A stretch of DNA of 61,192 nucleotides from a virus, in IMG/VR virus record IMGVR_UViG_3300031669_000025, positions 1 through 61,192 of that record. One strand, written 5' to 3'. How positions within the stretch are numbered: position 1 is the first letter of the stretch; each line of letters begins with the position of its first letter. The translations under genes were made by a program, and so were the position numbers. Positions 31,040 to 42,600 of this stretch are shown here, in pieces. The notes under the pieces are model-generated. The model saw nothing but the letters and a program-made list of their open reading frames with translations, was not told where the DNA came from and did no database searches.

Positions 31040-31275
31040 GTCAAGAACCTGCATTTCCAATATCAGCAGAAAAATATGAACCAAATTTTGGAGTGTCAAA
31101 AAGATTTTATGCTGCTTGTTTTGCTATGCAAGGAATAATATCAAATCCAAATACAGCATATCAGTTATTACAAAGATTAGGTGCTGATGGTGATAAAAAA
31201 GAAGCTGATAAACTAGTAATTGAACAGTCATATATCCTTGCAGATGAACTTTTAAAACAAGAAAATGAAGATTAA
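31024..31275 (+). CDS. Small phage protein, unknown function
   Basis: An 83-residue protein starting at ATG 31024; a TTG further upstream is less likely. The opening LGQEPAFPIS and the later FYAACFAMQGIISNP are typical of a widespread small phage protein type without a known role. A helical C-terminus (ADKLVIEQSYILADELLKQ) completes it. It overlaps the previous gene by 16 bases and the next by 11. Confidence 0.65.
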   Translation: MRKKLGQEPAFPISAEKYEPNFGVSKRFYAACFAMQGIISNPNTAYQLLQRLGADGDKKEADKLVIEQSYILADELLKQENED

Positions 31276-31501
31276 ACTTATAAAAATTTCAGAATTACCT
31301 AATGCTTTGCATCCTAACAATATAGTTGTAGGACATGAAGTTGTTAGAAGTGTTGATTCTGAACTATTTAAACCACCTGAACTTGGAGAAAGATTCTGGT
31401 TAGGATGGTTTAGCACAAGTGAAGTTAGAGAAATAGTAGATGAAAATACTTTCAAAACTTGGAGTAGTATTTACAAATGGGAAAAATTAGAAGATGAGTA
31501 A
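31265..31501 (+). CDS. Hypothetical phage protein
   Basis: A 78-residue protein with a beta-rich middle. GERFWLGWFSTSEVREIVDENTFKTWSSIYKWEKL near the end resembles small phage proteins whose name describes only their occurrence. It overlaps both neighbours. No function is known. Confidence 0.6.
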   Translation: MKIKLIKISELPNALHPNNIVVGHEVVRSVDSELFKPPELGERFWLGWFSTSEVREIVDENTFKTWSSIYKWEKLEDE

Positions 31502-31622
31502 TATTATAGAATTAATATTAAATGTATTCATAGATGTTATAGTTGGAGTAATTGTTGGTATTATATTAGCTATGATTATAATATGGATTCATGATAAATT
31601 ATTTAAGAAACATTGGAAATAA
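31494..31622 (+). CDS. Single-span membrane protein
   Basis: A 42-residue ORF consisting mostly of one hydrophobic helix (ILNVFIDVIVGVIVGIILAMIIIWI) and a basic tail (KLFKKHWK). It starts inside the previous gene (8-base overlap) and stops 1 nt before the next ATG. Unknown function. Confidence 0.5.
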   Translation: MSNIIELILNVFIDVIVGVIVGIILAMIIIWIHDKLFKKHWK

Positions 31623-31623
31623 T

Positions 31624-31974
31624 ATGAATAACAAAATAATTTATTTATGTATACCTTATAGTTGGAACCCAGAAAAATCATTTGAGATAGCAAATAAAGT
31701 TACTGCTAAATTAATGCAAGAAGGTAATATTGTATTTAGTCCTGTAAGTCATTCACATCCAATATCTTTGGAAATGCAGGACTATTTACAAACTAATCAT
31801 GATTTTTGGATGAGTCAAGATTTACCTATGCTTGAAAGATGTGATGAATTATTAGTAGTAATAATAGGTGAAGAAGGGCCAAATTTAATTAGTAATAGTA
31901 AAGGATGCCAAGCAGAAATTAATACTGCTAATACTTTTGGTATGCCTATTAATTATATTGAATATTATGAGTGA
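31624..31974 (+). CDS. DUF1937 / nucleoside deoxyribosyltransferase-like protein
   Basis: A 116-residue Rossmann-like protein. It has YLCIPYSWNPEKSFEIANKVTAKLMQEGNIVFSPVSHSHPI, then HDFWMSQDLPMLERCDELLVV, then SKGCQAEINTANTFGMPINYIE. This matches the DUF1937 pattern, related to nucleoside 2-deoxyribosyltransferases. A role in nucleotide metabolism fits the neighbouring gene at 31967. ATG 31624 was chosen because it follows the previous stop by one base. Confidence 0.75.
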   Translation: MNNKIIYLCIPYSWNPEKSFEIANKVTAKLMQEGNIVFSPVSHSHPISLEMQDYLQTNHDFWMSQDLPMLERCDELLVVIIGEEGPNLISNSKGCQAEINTANTFGMPINYIEYYE

Positions 31975-32299
31975 ATTAGCAGATAGGAAAAATGATGGAA
32001 AATTAAGATGGAGAAATTTTCCTCTTTTTTTAATGAGACCTTTAGCACAAGTAGCACAATATGGTGAAGGAAAGTATGATATGTACAATTTCTTAAAAGG
32101 TGGTTCACAAAATCAATATTTAGATTCTTTAAAAAGACATTTAGATTCTTATGAAGACCCTAAACAAAGTGATCTTGATTCTGAGAGTCAACTTAACCAT
32201 TTATATCATGTTGCTTGGAATGCATTAGTTGGAGCATATATGTTGGAAAATTTTCCAGAGTTAGATGATAGATTTAAATTAGAGAAAAAAGATGAATAA
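31967..32299 (+). CDS. dATP/dGTP pyrophosphohydrolase-like protein (DUF5664)
   Basis: A 110-residue protein with the signature of the phage dATP/dGTP diphosphohydrolase N-terminal family: NDGKLRWRNFP, VAQYGEGKYDMYNFLKGG, YLDSLKRHLDSYED, then D-x-ES-x-LNHLYHVAWNALV. The two acidic/His clusters would bind metal in an all-alpha NTP pyrophosphatase fold. It may adjust dNTP pools in favour of the AT-rich genome. No PurZ-like partner for base Z synthesis is visible in the window. Confidence 0.72.
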   Translation: MSELADRKNDGKLRWRNFPLFLMRPLAQVAQYGEGKYDMYNFLKGGSQNQYLDSLKRHLDSYEDPKQSDLDSESQLNHLYHVAWNALVGAYMLENFPELDDRFKLEKKDE

Positions 32300-32585
32300 A
32301 TTATTAGAAGAAACTAAAATATGTCAAATATGTTATTCTTCTAACTTGGAGTATATTGATAACTATGAACATGAGGATATAATGCTTAATAGTTATGATC
32401 CTGATGAACCAGCAATAATGAGAATTGATAATGTAGTAAAATGTAAAGATTGTGATACATTACATTTTATTGAAAATGATAATGTATCTATTCAATTTAC
32501 TCCAAGTTTAATTCAAGAAAGAAAATTAAATTGGGTTAGTGATTATCAAGCAAGTATAAATAAGAAACTAAAAACTATAGTATAA
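32292..32585 (+). CDS. Zinc-ribbon protein
   Basis: A 97-residue acidic protein with two Cys pairs, CQICYSS (about residues 11-17) and CKDCDTLHF (about 54-62), about 40 residues apart, as in a zinc ribbon. Between them is an acidic loop (NYEHEDIMLNSYDPDEPA). It may contact nucleic acid or a polymerase. It overlaps the previous gene by eight bases. Confidence 0.65.
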   Translation: MNKLLEETKICQICYSSNLEYIDNYEHEDIMLNSYDPDEPAIMRIDNVVKCKDCDTLHFIENDNVSIQFTPSLIQERKLNWVSDYQASINKKLKTIV

Positions 32586-32587
32586 CT

Positions 32588-32746
32588 ATGAATGAACTAG
32601 AGAAAGAACATGATGAACTTACTACATTTCTTATTTCTTGGGCTAAGAAATATGATTATTTTCTAGATGTTGATGTTCAAGATGAAGAACAGGAGATTAC
32701 ATCAATAAAGATAAATTTAAAAGAAAAGATTGTTTATTTTGATTAA
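32588..32746 (+). CDS. Small acidic protein
   Basis: A 52-residue ORF (MNELEKEHDEL to KEKIVYFD) starting 2 nt after the previous stop. It has a helix, then an acidic segment (DVDVQDEEQEITSIKINL). No motif recognised. Confidence 0.5.
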   Translation: MNELEKEHDELTTFLISWAKKYDYFLDVDVQDEEQEITSIKINLKEKIVYFD

Positions 32747-32758
32747 TAATTATTAGTT

Positions 32759-32950
32759 ATGACAGAAGAAAATTTTAAAAGAGGTGTAAGTAAAACCAAT
32801 AAAACTATTGCTAATGAAGATAGGGATAGATTTGTATATCTAAATTCAAAATTAATAGATGCAATAATTTATCTTAAAGAAAGAGATGCAAAAGGTTTAG
32901 ATATAGATGATTGGGAATGTTGGTTAAGTAAACTAATATTTACACTATAA
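32759..32950 (+). CDS. Small hypothetical protein, last of the early block
   Basis: A 63-residue protein, helical with charged termini (KAxNKTIANEDRDRF-like start; ending DIDDWECWLSKLIFTL). It is the final + strand gene before the convergent terminator. Unknown. Confidence 0.55.
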   Translation: MTEENFKRGVSKTNKTIANEDRDRFVYLNSKLIDAIIYLKERDAKGLDIDDWECWLSKLIFTL

Positions 32951-32955
32951 ATAAA

Positions 32956-32976
32956 GGGGAGTAATATATACTCCCC
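32956..32976. terminator. Bidirectional terminator between early and late blocks
   Basis: GGGGAGTA pairs with TACTCCCC around a short A/T loop. It is followed on the + strand by AATATTT and on the - strand by TTTATTTAT. It lies between the stop codons of the converging genes at 32950 and 33008, and so can end both transcripts. Confidence 0.85.
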
Positions 32977-33007
32977 AATATTTCCCTTGCTTCAAAAAAA
33001 ATTTACA

Positions 33008-36000
33008 TCACAATGCAGTTTTGTTAAAAATTGATGTAGTCATACTTTTTAATCTATCTATATTAGATGCACCTGGAAGTGCCTGTTTTGTTGATGCCCA
33101 TGTTTTAGATTGTCCTTTTCTATAACCATTTTTATATATATCATCACCACCAGTAACTAAAGTAAAACTTCTAGTCATAATATCAGAAGCATTACCTAAT
33201 ACACCCATAATAGGTAGTGGATCACGTAATATAGACTTAAACTGCCTTGGGTCAATATAAAACATAATATCACGTTCCATTCTACCAAGTTGATTTATAT
33301 AAAACATTGCTAAATATTTAGCATCAGAATCTTTATCATCTGCTGTAAGTCCTTTAAGTAAAAGTGCTAATGAAGTAATTGCTACCATAAACATAATCTC
33401 AGTTAAATTCTTTCTCATATTAGCTGCATCAACTTCATTTAATTTTTCATCAAAATTAGTGCTAATTGCTCCAAAACTCATCTTCTTAATAAGATTAGTA
33501 GTGAGAGAAAATATACCACCAAAGGCACCATATTCTTTAAAGAAATCACCATAACTATTCCATCTACCTTTATCACTTAAATTATCAATAGGGTTAAGCA
33601 TACCACTTTCACTTTTTAACCTATGATAATATGAGTTAATCATCCATTTTCTAAATACTAAAAGACTCCTACCCATAATATTTTTATTAGCTAATATAGG
33701 TGCATCTTTATCATAGTTACCATGAATAGCCTTAATAATATTATCAATTCTATTTTTAACACCAAATTCTCCTTGCTGATCTTGTAAGAATTCTATATTA
33801 CTTGGTAAATTAGCTTCATTATCATATGCTTCCCACAATGACATTTCTTTACCATCTACTTTTACTTTAGTATTAAGTAACATAGCAACCATAATAGGTG
33901 ACTGGTTTAAATACTCTGCTTTATTAGTTAAATAAAATGGAGCTAATCTTCTCATTGCACCTTTAGCAATACCGACAGTATTATATGCTTCATTTTGAAC
34001 TTCTTTTAGAGTATCTAATTTTTCCATAAGTCTAGCAACTTTACCACTTTTATCTCCTAAAACTAACCCATAAGCTCTTAAAAGTTGACCAGTATCAAAT
34101 CTTAATCCTCCAGCAGCTTCAGTCATATTAGTAAAGAAACCAACATTAAAGTTCATAATAGGAGCAAAGAAATTCCATCCTAAACCTTTCATTCTTATAT
34201 AGGAATTAATCATATCACCTATACCAGATAGAGTTTTCTTACCACCTAATTTATTAAGTTGTTCATCAAGAACTTTTTCATTCTCTATGAAAGTAAGTTT
34301 ATCAATATTACCTTTAGTTAAGTTGTCTAAATTTTCTTGCTTAGTTTTTTCTAACTGTTCTTTCTTAATTTTTTCTTCTGAATTATATATTTTCTCTCCA
34401 AAAGCAAATTCTTGTAAAACCTTAGGTTCACCATAAAAATTAGCCATAAAATAATCTAGGGATGCTTTTAAATTAGCTAAACCTTTTTTTGCTACTTTTT
34501 TATCCTGATTCTTTATTTCATCACCAGCATTGGTAAGTTGTTGCTCTAACTTATCATTAAGAATAGTATTAGCAATACTCATAGCATCCTCAATCTTAGA
34601 CTTATGTGCATAACTAACTGCTGCTAAAGAATATATTTTAATTACTTTTTCTAAATCAAAACTTTTTTCTTCTGCTAATCTATCTTGAATTTCTTTTTTC
34701 CATTCTAACTTTAATTCAAGCATTTCTTCAGGACTAGTATTACCTTTACCTACTTTTAAATTATGTTCAATAGTTTTTTGAGCTATGTAGTCATTAATCT
34801 GGTTAACATTACCTACCATTCCATTAAACTGAACTCCTCTAATTTTATTACCTTCAATATCTCTTTGACTACTGTGTTCAATAATACCACCCATACCTGT
34901 TCTAAGTGCTTCATTCCAATTTTTATTAATAGATTGAAGTCCTTTAAATACTCCACCTTGCATAAAGGATTGAACTACAGACTTTCTTATAAAAGGTAAA
35001 GTATTAGATTGTAACTCACCCTTAACATCTTCAGGTAAATACTGATTTACATTATGCATTGTATCAGTAAGATAATTATATAGTGCAAGTAAATCATTAT
35101 CATTTTCTATCTTAGAAAAGTTATCATCATAAAATCCTGTATCTTTTCCATCAATAGTTCTTCTAGGAACAGTTTCTGTGTATGTATTCCTTGTATTAAT
35201 GTATTCATTACCTACCTTTGATGTAGTATTATCATAAAAACTATCTGCTGCCTTATACGGGCTATTTTGGGCCTCCCAACGTTGCATTTCCATAAGTTTA
35301 GCAGCTTCGTCTCCACTATATTCATCATTAAGGTAACTTTCTTCTGCTTCTTTTAATTCATTATACTCTTCAATACTTTTCTTTAATCTTTCATTATAAA
35401 AATCAAAACCTTTTTGGCCTAAAGTATTAATTAATTCTTGCTTATGTGCTGCTATTTCATCTTCACTAAATCTATCATCAATAGGAAATAATTTTCTAGC
35501 ATCCAGCATTATACTATGCTTCTTGATATCTTCATTATTTCTAATGATAGCATTTTTTTTAGCCTCACCAGTGGTTCTCTCAATAGTTAAATTATGTTTA
35601 TCCCTTCTTAACTTATTCCAATCAAAATAATGTTGAGTAAATCTAGATACAGTATTACCTGTTTTCCTAGAATCTGTATTACTTTGTCTTTGTGCAAATA
35701 ATTCTTTAATCTGAGAGTTACTAAATCTTTTTTTAACATGTTCCATAACTTTATCTATACCATGAAATATCACATTTATTTCTTGATTAGTATTATGAGT
35801 TGCTTCTTTATTCCAAGTATACATGGCTTTAGTAATAATATTATCTATCTCTCCAATATCAAGTAGTAAGGAAGCAGATTTACTAATATCATTAATAATC
35901 CTATTCATATCATACTCAGCATCTTCACCAAAAGTATTCTTAATTCTTTGACCTAGTATCTTTTCAGCAATATTATTCCATTTTGTTTCTAAACTCTCAG

Positions 36001-36610
36001 CAGCAACTTGTATATTCTTTAAACTAGTAGCAATATTTTGAGCAGTAAGATTATCTTCTTCACCAAATGATTCTAATTCATTGACACTAAATAAAGGATT
36101 ATCTCTATCTAATGAAGAAACTCTTTGCCATAACTTTAATACTCTAAGACTTCTCTTTAAATCCGTTTCAGTAATCTTAGGATTATTTAATATCTGCCTA
36201 ATATCATTTAAATCAGATTGAGCATAAGTATATATCTTTTCAACATTATCAATCTTTTCTAAATCTTCTATTTTTTTATTAATATCCTCAATCTTATGTT
36301 CAGTAGTTGCTATCTTTTTACCAGCAATTACTCTGTCCGCACCCTTGGCTTCTTTATATTCCCTTCTATAGTTACTTAGTTGTTTATGTAAAAAACTCTT
36401 TCTATCAAGCTGACTATCTATAATAGGTTGAAACTTATTAACTTTCTTTTCTTTTTGTAATATACCATCTTTCTTTAATTGTTCTGGAGTAGGAATGACA
36501 TTATCATAAGCTTTCCTTATACGGTATGCTTCCTCTTCATTACCATCTACAGCTTTAAGTAATCTTTTCCATTCTTTAGACCCTTTTTCTGGGCAACTTA
36601 ATCCACTCAT
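33008..36610 (-). CDS. Giant virion protein (third of the crAss-like trio)
   Basis: A 1,200-residue protein, the last gene of the late block. It starts MSGLSCPEKGSKEWKRLLKAVDGNEEEA, contains long helical, Lys/Glu-rich stretches over the first 800 residues, and a hydrophobic helix at about 1072-1090 (IMFMVAITSLALLLKGL). In crAss-like phages the genes at this place encode very large proteins packaged in or with the virion next to the RNA polymerase, and injected with the DNA. That role is assigned by position and size. It lies 15 nt from the polymerase gene, clearly in one transcript. Confidence 0.7.
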   Translation of the reverse strand: MSGLSCPEKGSKEWKRLLKAVDGNEEEAYRIRKAYDNVIPTPEQLKKDGILQKEKKVNKFQPIIDSQLDRKSFLHKQLSNYRREYKEAKGADRVIAGKKIATTEHKIEDINKKIEDLEKIDNVEKIYTYAQSDLNDIRQILNNPKITETDLKRSLRVLKLWQRVSSLDRDNPLFSVNELESFGEEDNLTAQNIATSLKNIQVAAESLETKWNNIAEKILGQRIKNTFGEDAEYDMNRIINDISKSASLLLDIGEIDNIITKAMYTWNKEATHNTNQEINVIFHGIDKVMEHVKKRFSNSQIKELFAQRQSNTDSRKTGNTVSRFTQHYFDWNKLRRDKHNLTIERTTGEAKKNAIIRNNEDIKKHSIMLDARKLFPIDDRFSEDEIAAHKQELINTLGQKGFDFYNERLKKSIEEYNELKEAEESYLNDEYSGDEAAKLMEMQRWEAQNSPYKAADSFYDNTTSKVGNEYINTRNTYTETVPRRTIDGKDTGFYDDNFSKIENDNDLLALYNYLTDTMHNVNQYLPEDVKGELQSNTLPFIRKSVVQSFMQGGVFKGLQSINKNWNEALRTGMGGIIEHSSQRDIEGNKIRGVQFNGMVGNVNQINDYIAQKTIEHNLKVGKGNTSPEEMLELKLEWKKEIQDRLAEEKSFDLEKVIKIYSLAAVSYAHKSKIEDAMSIANTILNDKLEQQLTNAGDEIKNQDKKVAKKGLANLKASLDYFMANFYGEPKVLQEFAFGEKIYNSEEKIKKEQLEKTKQENLDNLTKGNIDKLTFIENEKVLDEQLNKLGGKKTLSGIGDMINSYIRMKGLGWNFFAPIMNFNVGFFTNMTEAAGGLRFDTGQLLRAYGLVLGDKSGKVARLMEKLDTLKEVQNEAYNTVGIAKGAMRRLAPFYLTNKAEYLNQSPIMVAMLLNTKVKVDGKEMSLWEAYDNEANLPSNIEFLQDQQGEFGVKNRIDNIIKAIHGNYDKDAPILANKNIMGRSLLVFRKWMINSYYHRLKSESGMLNPIDNLSDKGRWNSYGDFFKEYGAFGGIFSLTTNLIKKMSFGAISTNFDEKLNEVDAANMRKNLTEIMFMVAITSLALLLKGLTADDKDSDAKYLAMFYINQLGRMERDIMFYIDPRQFKSILRDPLPIMGVLGNASDIMTRSFTLVTGGDDIYKNGYRKGQSKTWASTKQALPGASNIDRLKSMTTSIFNKTAL

Positions 36611-36625
36611 AGTTTAATATTTAAA

Positions 36626-39600
36626 TTAACCTCTACATTTTCTCATTTCATCTAAAATCTCATCTCTAGATATAGAATTATACTTATTAAGTATATTTTC
36701 CTCTCTAGGAATAAGTTTAATATAATAGTATTGTCTACCATTACTTCTAACCTCTTCTCCAGAAGTTGTTCCTACCTTGGCAGTATATTCTGTTTGATTA
36801 TTGTTGATATTTTGTGCTTTCTTTATCATCTTATTATAAATAGTAATACCACCATTTCTATCTACAGGAACTAACTTAACTCTACCTTGAGAATTTAATT
36901 CTCCAAATTTACGCAATACTTCATCTGGATTAGTTCTATCTTTACTTGGTAAGAAACTTTCAACTGTTTGATAATCATCATAGAAGTCATCCTTACCATA
37001 TTCAGGATTAATATCATAAAATTCATCCATAGAATCTTTAGGTTGTTCTTCATAATTCATAGTATTCTTATCACTAATTAAAGTTCTACTATTATTACCA
37101 TTAATAAGTATCAAACTATTCTTTAAAGCACCTTCAAGTAAACTATTTTTATTAACATTAAATCCCAGCGAAGATAGTAATTTATTTAATAAGTCAGATA
37201 ACTTATCTAGTAAACCTTTGTTTTTATTATCAGGATCATTTATATCATTTAAAACTTCCTGTATATGCTTATTAGTAGTAGTAAGAGTTACAAACTCATT
37301 TAACTTGTCTACTTGAGAAGCATATATTTCCATAAGTTCATCATTGGTATCAAGTAAATCATACTTTTTACCTTTAATTGCATCTAACTTTGTTGCATAT
37401 TTATCACCATACTTATCTTTAATTCTAGCATTATAAATAGATTGTAATCTCTTCAACTCTTTAATTGCATCTCTAGTTTCAGGAGACACATTTTTAGGAT
37501 TCTTTTCATACTCTTTAATGCTACTATTAATGAAGTGATGTATAGTTTCATGTAACATAGTTTCTGCTACACCTTCTACAGTTTTATTTTTATCACTATT
37601 TAAGTTAAGATATATCTTATTATCTTTATAAGAACCAGCAGTTCCTTCCATATTAGAAGTGGAATCTAAAGATACATTCTCTTTATCTAATAACTTAATA
37701 AATTCTCTTGCTAATACTTGTTGAAATACATCAGAAGAATTTATAGTAATATTATCTAAAATATCCTGAATATCTTTAGTATCACCTTGAGGAACTATTC
37801 TAAGTAACTCTTCTACATTCTCTTTACTACTTTCAGGATTATCATATTCTTCAGAATAACCTTTTTCTGTAGGATATTTTTCATCCTTTTGTTCTACACC
37901 ATCAGCAGCATAAATAGGATTATACTGATTAATCATAGATGTAGCATTGTCAATACCAAAGTTATACTCATTAGTTGATCCCATACCTAAGTTAGCAACT
38001 CTAGTATAAATAGGTTGACCTTCTTCTGTCTTAATACCTTGATATATAAACAGTATATTCTTAGATAATCCTTTAAATCTACCAGCACTTGGTATTACTA
38101 AAAAGATAGGTGGTTCTTTAAATCTACCTGAACCAGTATAGTAATCTGTATTAGTTAAAGCAAAACTAGTAAGTTTATTATTAGTAACATAGTTATTATC
38201 CTTTTCTAAAGGTATAATAGAATTATTTAAATTTTCTCCAGATAATTGTGGTAATCCTCTCTGGTCATGTTGAAAATATTGCTGCACAAATGTAGGTATA
38301 ACCCAATTAGGCATTTCATCATTAGGTATATCTAGTTTCTCATTGTCTTCAAAAAATTTTTCTCTCACCAAGTTTGACATATTGGTAGTAAAACCTATAC
38401 CCTGTAAATAAGAAACAGGCATAAATTTAAGATATTGAGAAAATTCTTGAACTCCACCATTTATATAAGCAGACTTAACTAAATCTTCAAATAGTTCTCT
38501 AGTATTCATCCCAATAGTAGGAATATCTACAACATTAGTATATAGACTTGCAGCAGCTTGCATTATATACAGTTCTGCTGAAGGTTCTACATTAGTGTTC
38601 ATAGATAAAGTAGAAGGTTTGGCACCTTTACTTAAATAAGGAACTAATCTAGATATAAATGGATCATTAATAAATTTAGGTAAATTCTGAATCATCTTAA
38701 TCTTAGTTGCTAAAGACTTATTATCTTTAGTATCTAACATTAATCTTTTTCTCTCAGCATCTATATTTTGATTTAGTAAACCTAAGTTTTGTAAAGTAAA
38801 TAGATAAGACTTAAAATTCTTCCAAATAGTATTCTTAATATCAGATTTTTCTGAAACACCAATTTCATCTTTATTAAAAATATTTTCAACAATATTAAAT
38901 ATCTTAGTTACTCCATCTTGAGTGTAAGGAAAGAAATTACCCCAAAGTTTATTGTTAAATCTTAATCCATACTCAGTAGCGGCACCATTAATAGTTCCTT
39001 CCAATACTTTATTAACATTGGCAATACCACTAGTATTTAATCTATCTATAATTTCTTCTTTAGAAATAGTTTCAAATAGACTCTTATCTAACCCCTTACT
39101 ATCTGTATTAATTACAGATTGAACTAGTTGTAACTTATCAGCATATTTTTTAAGATACATAAGTTGACTTAGTGCTGCCTGTTGAATATAGTTAAAATCA
39201 GCACCAGGATTAAGAATAGATTGTTTCATTGCTTCTATACTCAATCCATGACCTTTATCAAATAACTTTTCAAACTTTTCTTTACTAAAATTTTCATCTC
39301 CATATTTACTTATAGCAAAGAATAATGCTTGAGTATCAGCATTAGGAGTAAAGTCACCCAAAGAAGATTTAAGTCTTTTAAGTTCATTAAAGTAATCTAC
39401 TATAATAGGTTGTTTTACAAAATATGCTACTTCTTCTCCAAATCCAAGTTGAGCAAGTAGCTTAACATATTTGGAAGTATCAGAGTTAAGAAATAACTTA
39501 TCAAGTATTTGTTCCTTTTCATTATCTACAGCAGCAGAAGCTAATCCAGAAATAACCTGAGACTTAAAAGTTATGTCTTTTAAATCTAAGTATTGTTGAA

Positions 39601-42600
39601 TTTTAGGTAAGTAAGTATTAATATCTTTTCTTACTTCTTTAGCATCTAACTTTTCAGTAGCAGCAACTTTAAAAATAAGTTTATTTAAAGTTTTTAAAGT
39701 AAAGATACCACTTAAATCTCCATTAGATACATTAGAACCAAATCTAAAATGTATATTATTACCATCTTTATTTACAAAATGTAAGTCTTTACCTTGTGCT
39801 ACAGCATTAAACATCATTAAGTTAGCAAAATCTCCAACTAATGCTTTACCCATAGCAGCATTAAGTCTCTTATCTCTTTGATAAGAATCTGATAGTGGTG
39901 TAAAATTTTTATTAATTTCTTTTGCTGCATCTATTTCATCGGCAATCTCTTTAAATTTCCAGAATCCTAAAGGTTCAACAATTTGAGATTGAACTAACAT
40001 ATTAGTATTTTGATGTAAAGCAATATGTATATCAAGTAACCTATTCTGTAGTTCTTGTTGCCATACCTTATCTACATCATCAATAAATTTTGCTTCCTTA
40101 TTTATTTCAGGAACTTCATTTTCATTTAATGTAAATGCAAGTTTAGTTAAAGTTTCTTCTTTAAGTTGTTCTATTTCTTCCTTACTATTAAATCTAAGTT
40201 TAGATAATTTACTATCCTTATACATATAGTTATACATGTAGGAGTAAAGTTTATCCACGTCAAAGTCAGAACCCATCTGTGCTAAGAAATCTCTAGGTGC
40301 AACTATAATATCACCACATTCTTTTGGTAAAAATCCAGCAATTTCCATCCAAGATTGTGAATTAGCACCTTGGTTTGGAATTCTCATTCCAAATAAGTTA
40401 AGTAATTCTTCTGGTAACTTACTAGTGTCTATTAGATTAATCTCTGGATCAACAAAATCATTAATATTAAGTTTCTCATTACCCCATTGAAATTTCCAAG
40501 GAATAAAAACTTGTGCTGGAGTTTTAACAATAGCAGTTCCTTCTTTAAATGCTTTTGCTAATTCTTTACCAGTTAATTTTTTACCAGTAGCATCTTCAAA
40601 ATGTCCTGGGTCTAAAGAACCTTTCCATTTAGGAGTATATTTAATACCGCTTTTTTCATTAGGAGTTAAATCATCCTCAGATTTACTATTACTTTGATAA
40701 CCTTCCTCAGTAGATAAGACAAAGGATTTACCTCTAAACTTCATCTTTAATACCTTATTCTTAACAATAGAATTAAGAAGTGCTTCATATTTAGCAGCAG
40801 ATGGCATAAAGGATATATAATCCAGTGCATCATCTAAATTTAAAGATTCTATGTCATTAATAGGATAACCTCTTTGTGTGGCTTCTTCTAGTAAAGTTTT
40901 CTTTAAAGCATCTCTATCTAAAGATTTTATATTACCTCTAGCATCAAACTGAACATTTAACTTTTTAATTAAATTACTATAGTTAGATTTATAAAGATCA
41001 GTATAATGTTGTTCATACTCTTTTTGTAACTCAGCACCAGTATATTCCTTACCTCTATACTTAAATCCTGTTATACTTAGTAGATTAGTAAATAGGTTTT
41101 TATCAGCCTGAGATACTCTATTAATAGCATCTTTTAATTCTTCATAAGGAACTTCCTGCTGTATTCTAAATCCCATTCTAGGTAATTCTTTAGAGGCACC
41201 TTCTATCTCTTCTAAAGGTATATCAGTTCTAATATTGTTATTTTCATCCCATAAATTAACAGCATTTACAGGCATACCTAACTTAGTTCCAGAAGCAAAA
41301 GAAAGTCTATGTAATCCATTCTTTTCCATTGCTATTCTAATGTTATCCATATCTAATCCACTAGTTAAACTAGGAATTAAGGGGTAAGCAGAAGTTTTAA
41401 TATACATTGGAGTAAGACCTGTATTACCTACTTCAAACCAACTATATACAGGTTTTGTTACTTGTAATACTAAATGATTATAGGTATCTTTAAATTCATC
41501 TGACAGTTTATCTTTAATAGCCTGTTCGTAGTAATGATTACCTTTATTAATCTCATCTTGAACAATGCTAGCAATTTCATTATAAAATCCAAGTGGTAAT
41601 AATCCACTTGTATCCATATTATGTAGATGTTCAAGATAGGTAGTAAATTCTTGCGCATTAGTTCCTTCACTTAAAATACCTTCTTTGCTATAATCCTTAG
41701 ATTCATTACCTATTAATACTTTATATTGATCTAAACTTTTAGAATCAACTGCCCTATCATTAGCAAAAATATATTTAACTTTTCCTTCATAATCTGCACT
41801 AGATTTACCTGGAGCAATATGCATAGCAAGTCTCTTACCTACATTGTCAAAGATATCTTTAACTACTCTTAATCTAGTAGTTTCTGACATTGTAGCCCAT
41901 ACTTTCTGTCTATCATTAATATCTTCCTTAGCAAGAAGATTATTTCTAACTAACTTCTTAGATTCTTCTTTATATACTTTAGATTTATAGAAATTAGCAG
42001 CATCACCTACAATACCTGTAAAGATATTTGCATTATTAATAATATACTGAAACACCATATCAGTAGCAACTACTTTACTATAATCCTCAACTCTAGAACC
42101 CTCAAATATTTTATGTTCATTAAATACTCTTAAATCAAGCATAGTAGGTTCTAATACACCTTTACTATTCTCTGTAACAATACCATACTTAGTCCATAGT
42201 TCTAACTTTTCTGCAACTAGACTATTAACTACATTCATAATCTCATCATTAATTTTACTTCTAAACTCAACACTTTCTACATTCTTATTAAGACTACCAT
42301 CTTTTTCCCAAATATCATTCATATTATTCATAGATGGTATAAGTAAAAACATATGCCCACCTTGTTCAAACTCTTTATTAGGAAATGAACTTCTAGACTT
42401 TTTAATATTTTCCCACTGCTTAATTCTTCTAATTTCAGGTAAAACAGCCTGTTCATAAAGTAAATCTATACTTTCCTGTGCTAGTTCACCATTCTCTAAC
42501 TTAATCTTAGCTAAAACAGTCCTAACTGTCATTGCAGTAGATTTATCTGAGTTAGTAACAGAGTTAAGTGTTCCTATTCTTTGTCCTGTGTTAGATTCAT

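Noticed and set aside
31967-32299. Base Z (2-aminoadenine) DNA pathway
   Set aside because: The DUF5664 protein alone is not enough: no PurZ is seen, and the DNA polymerase was not shown to be of the DpoZ type.
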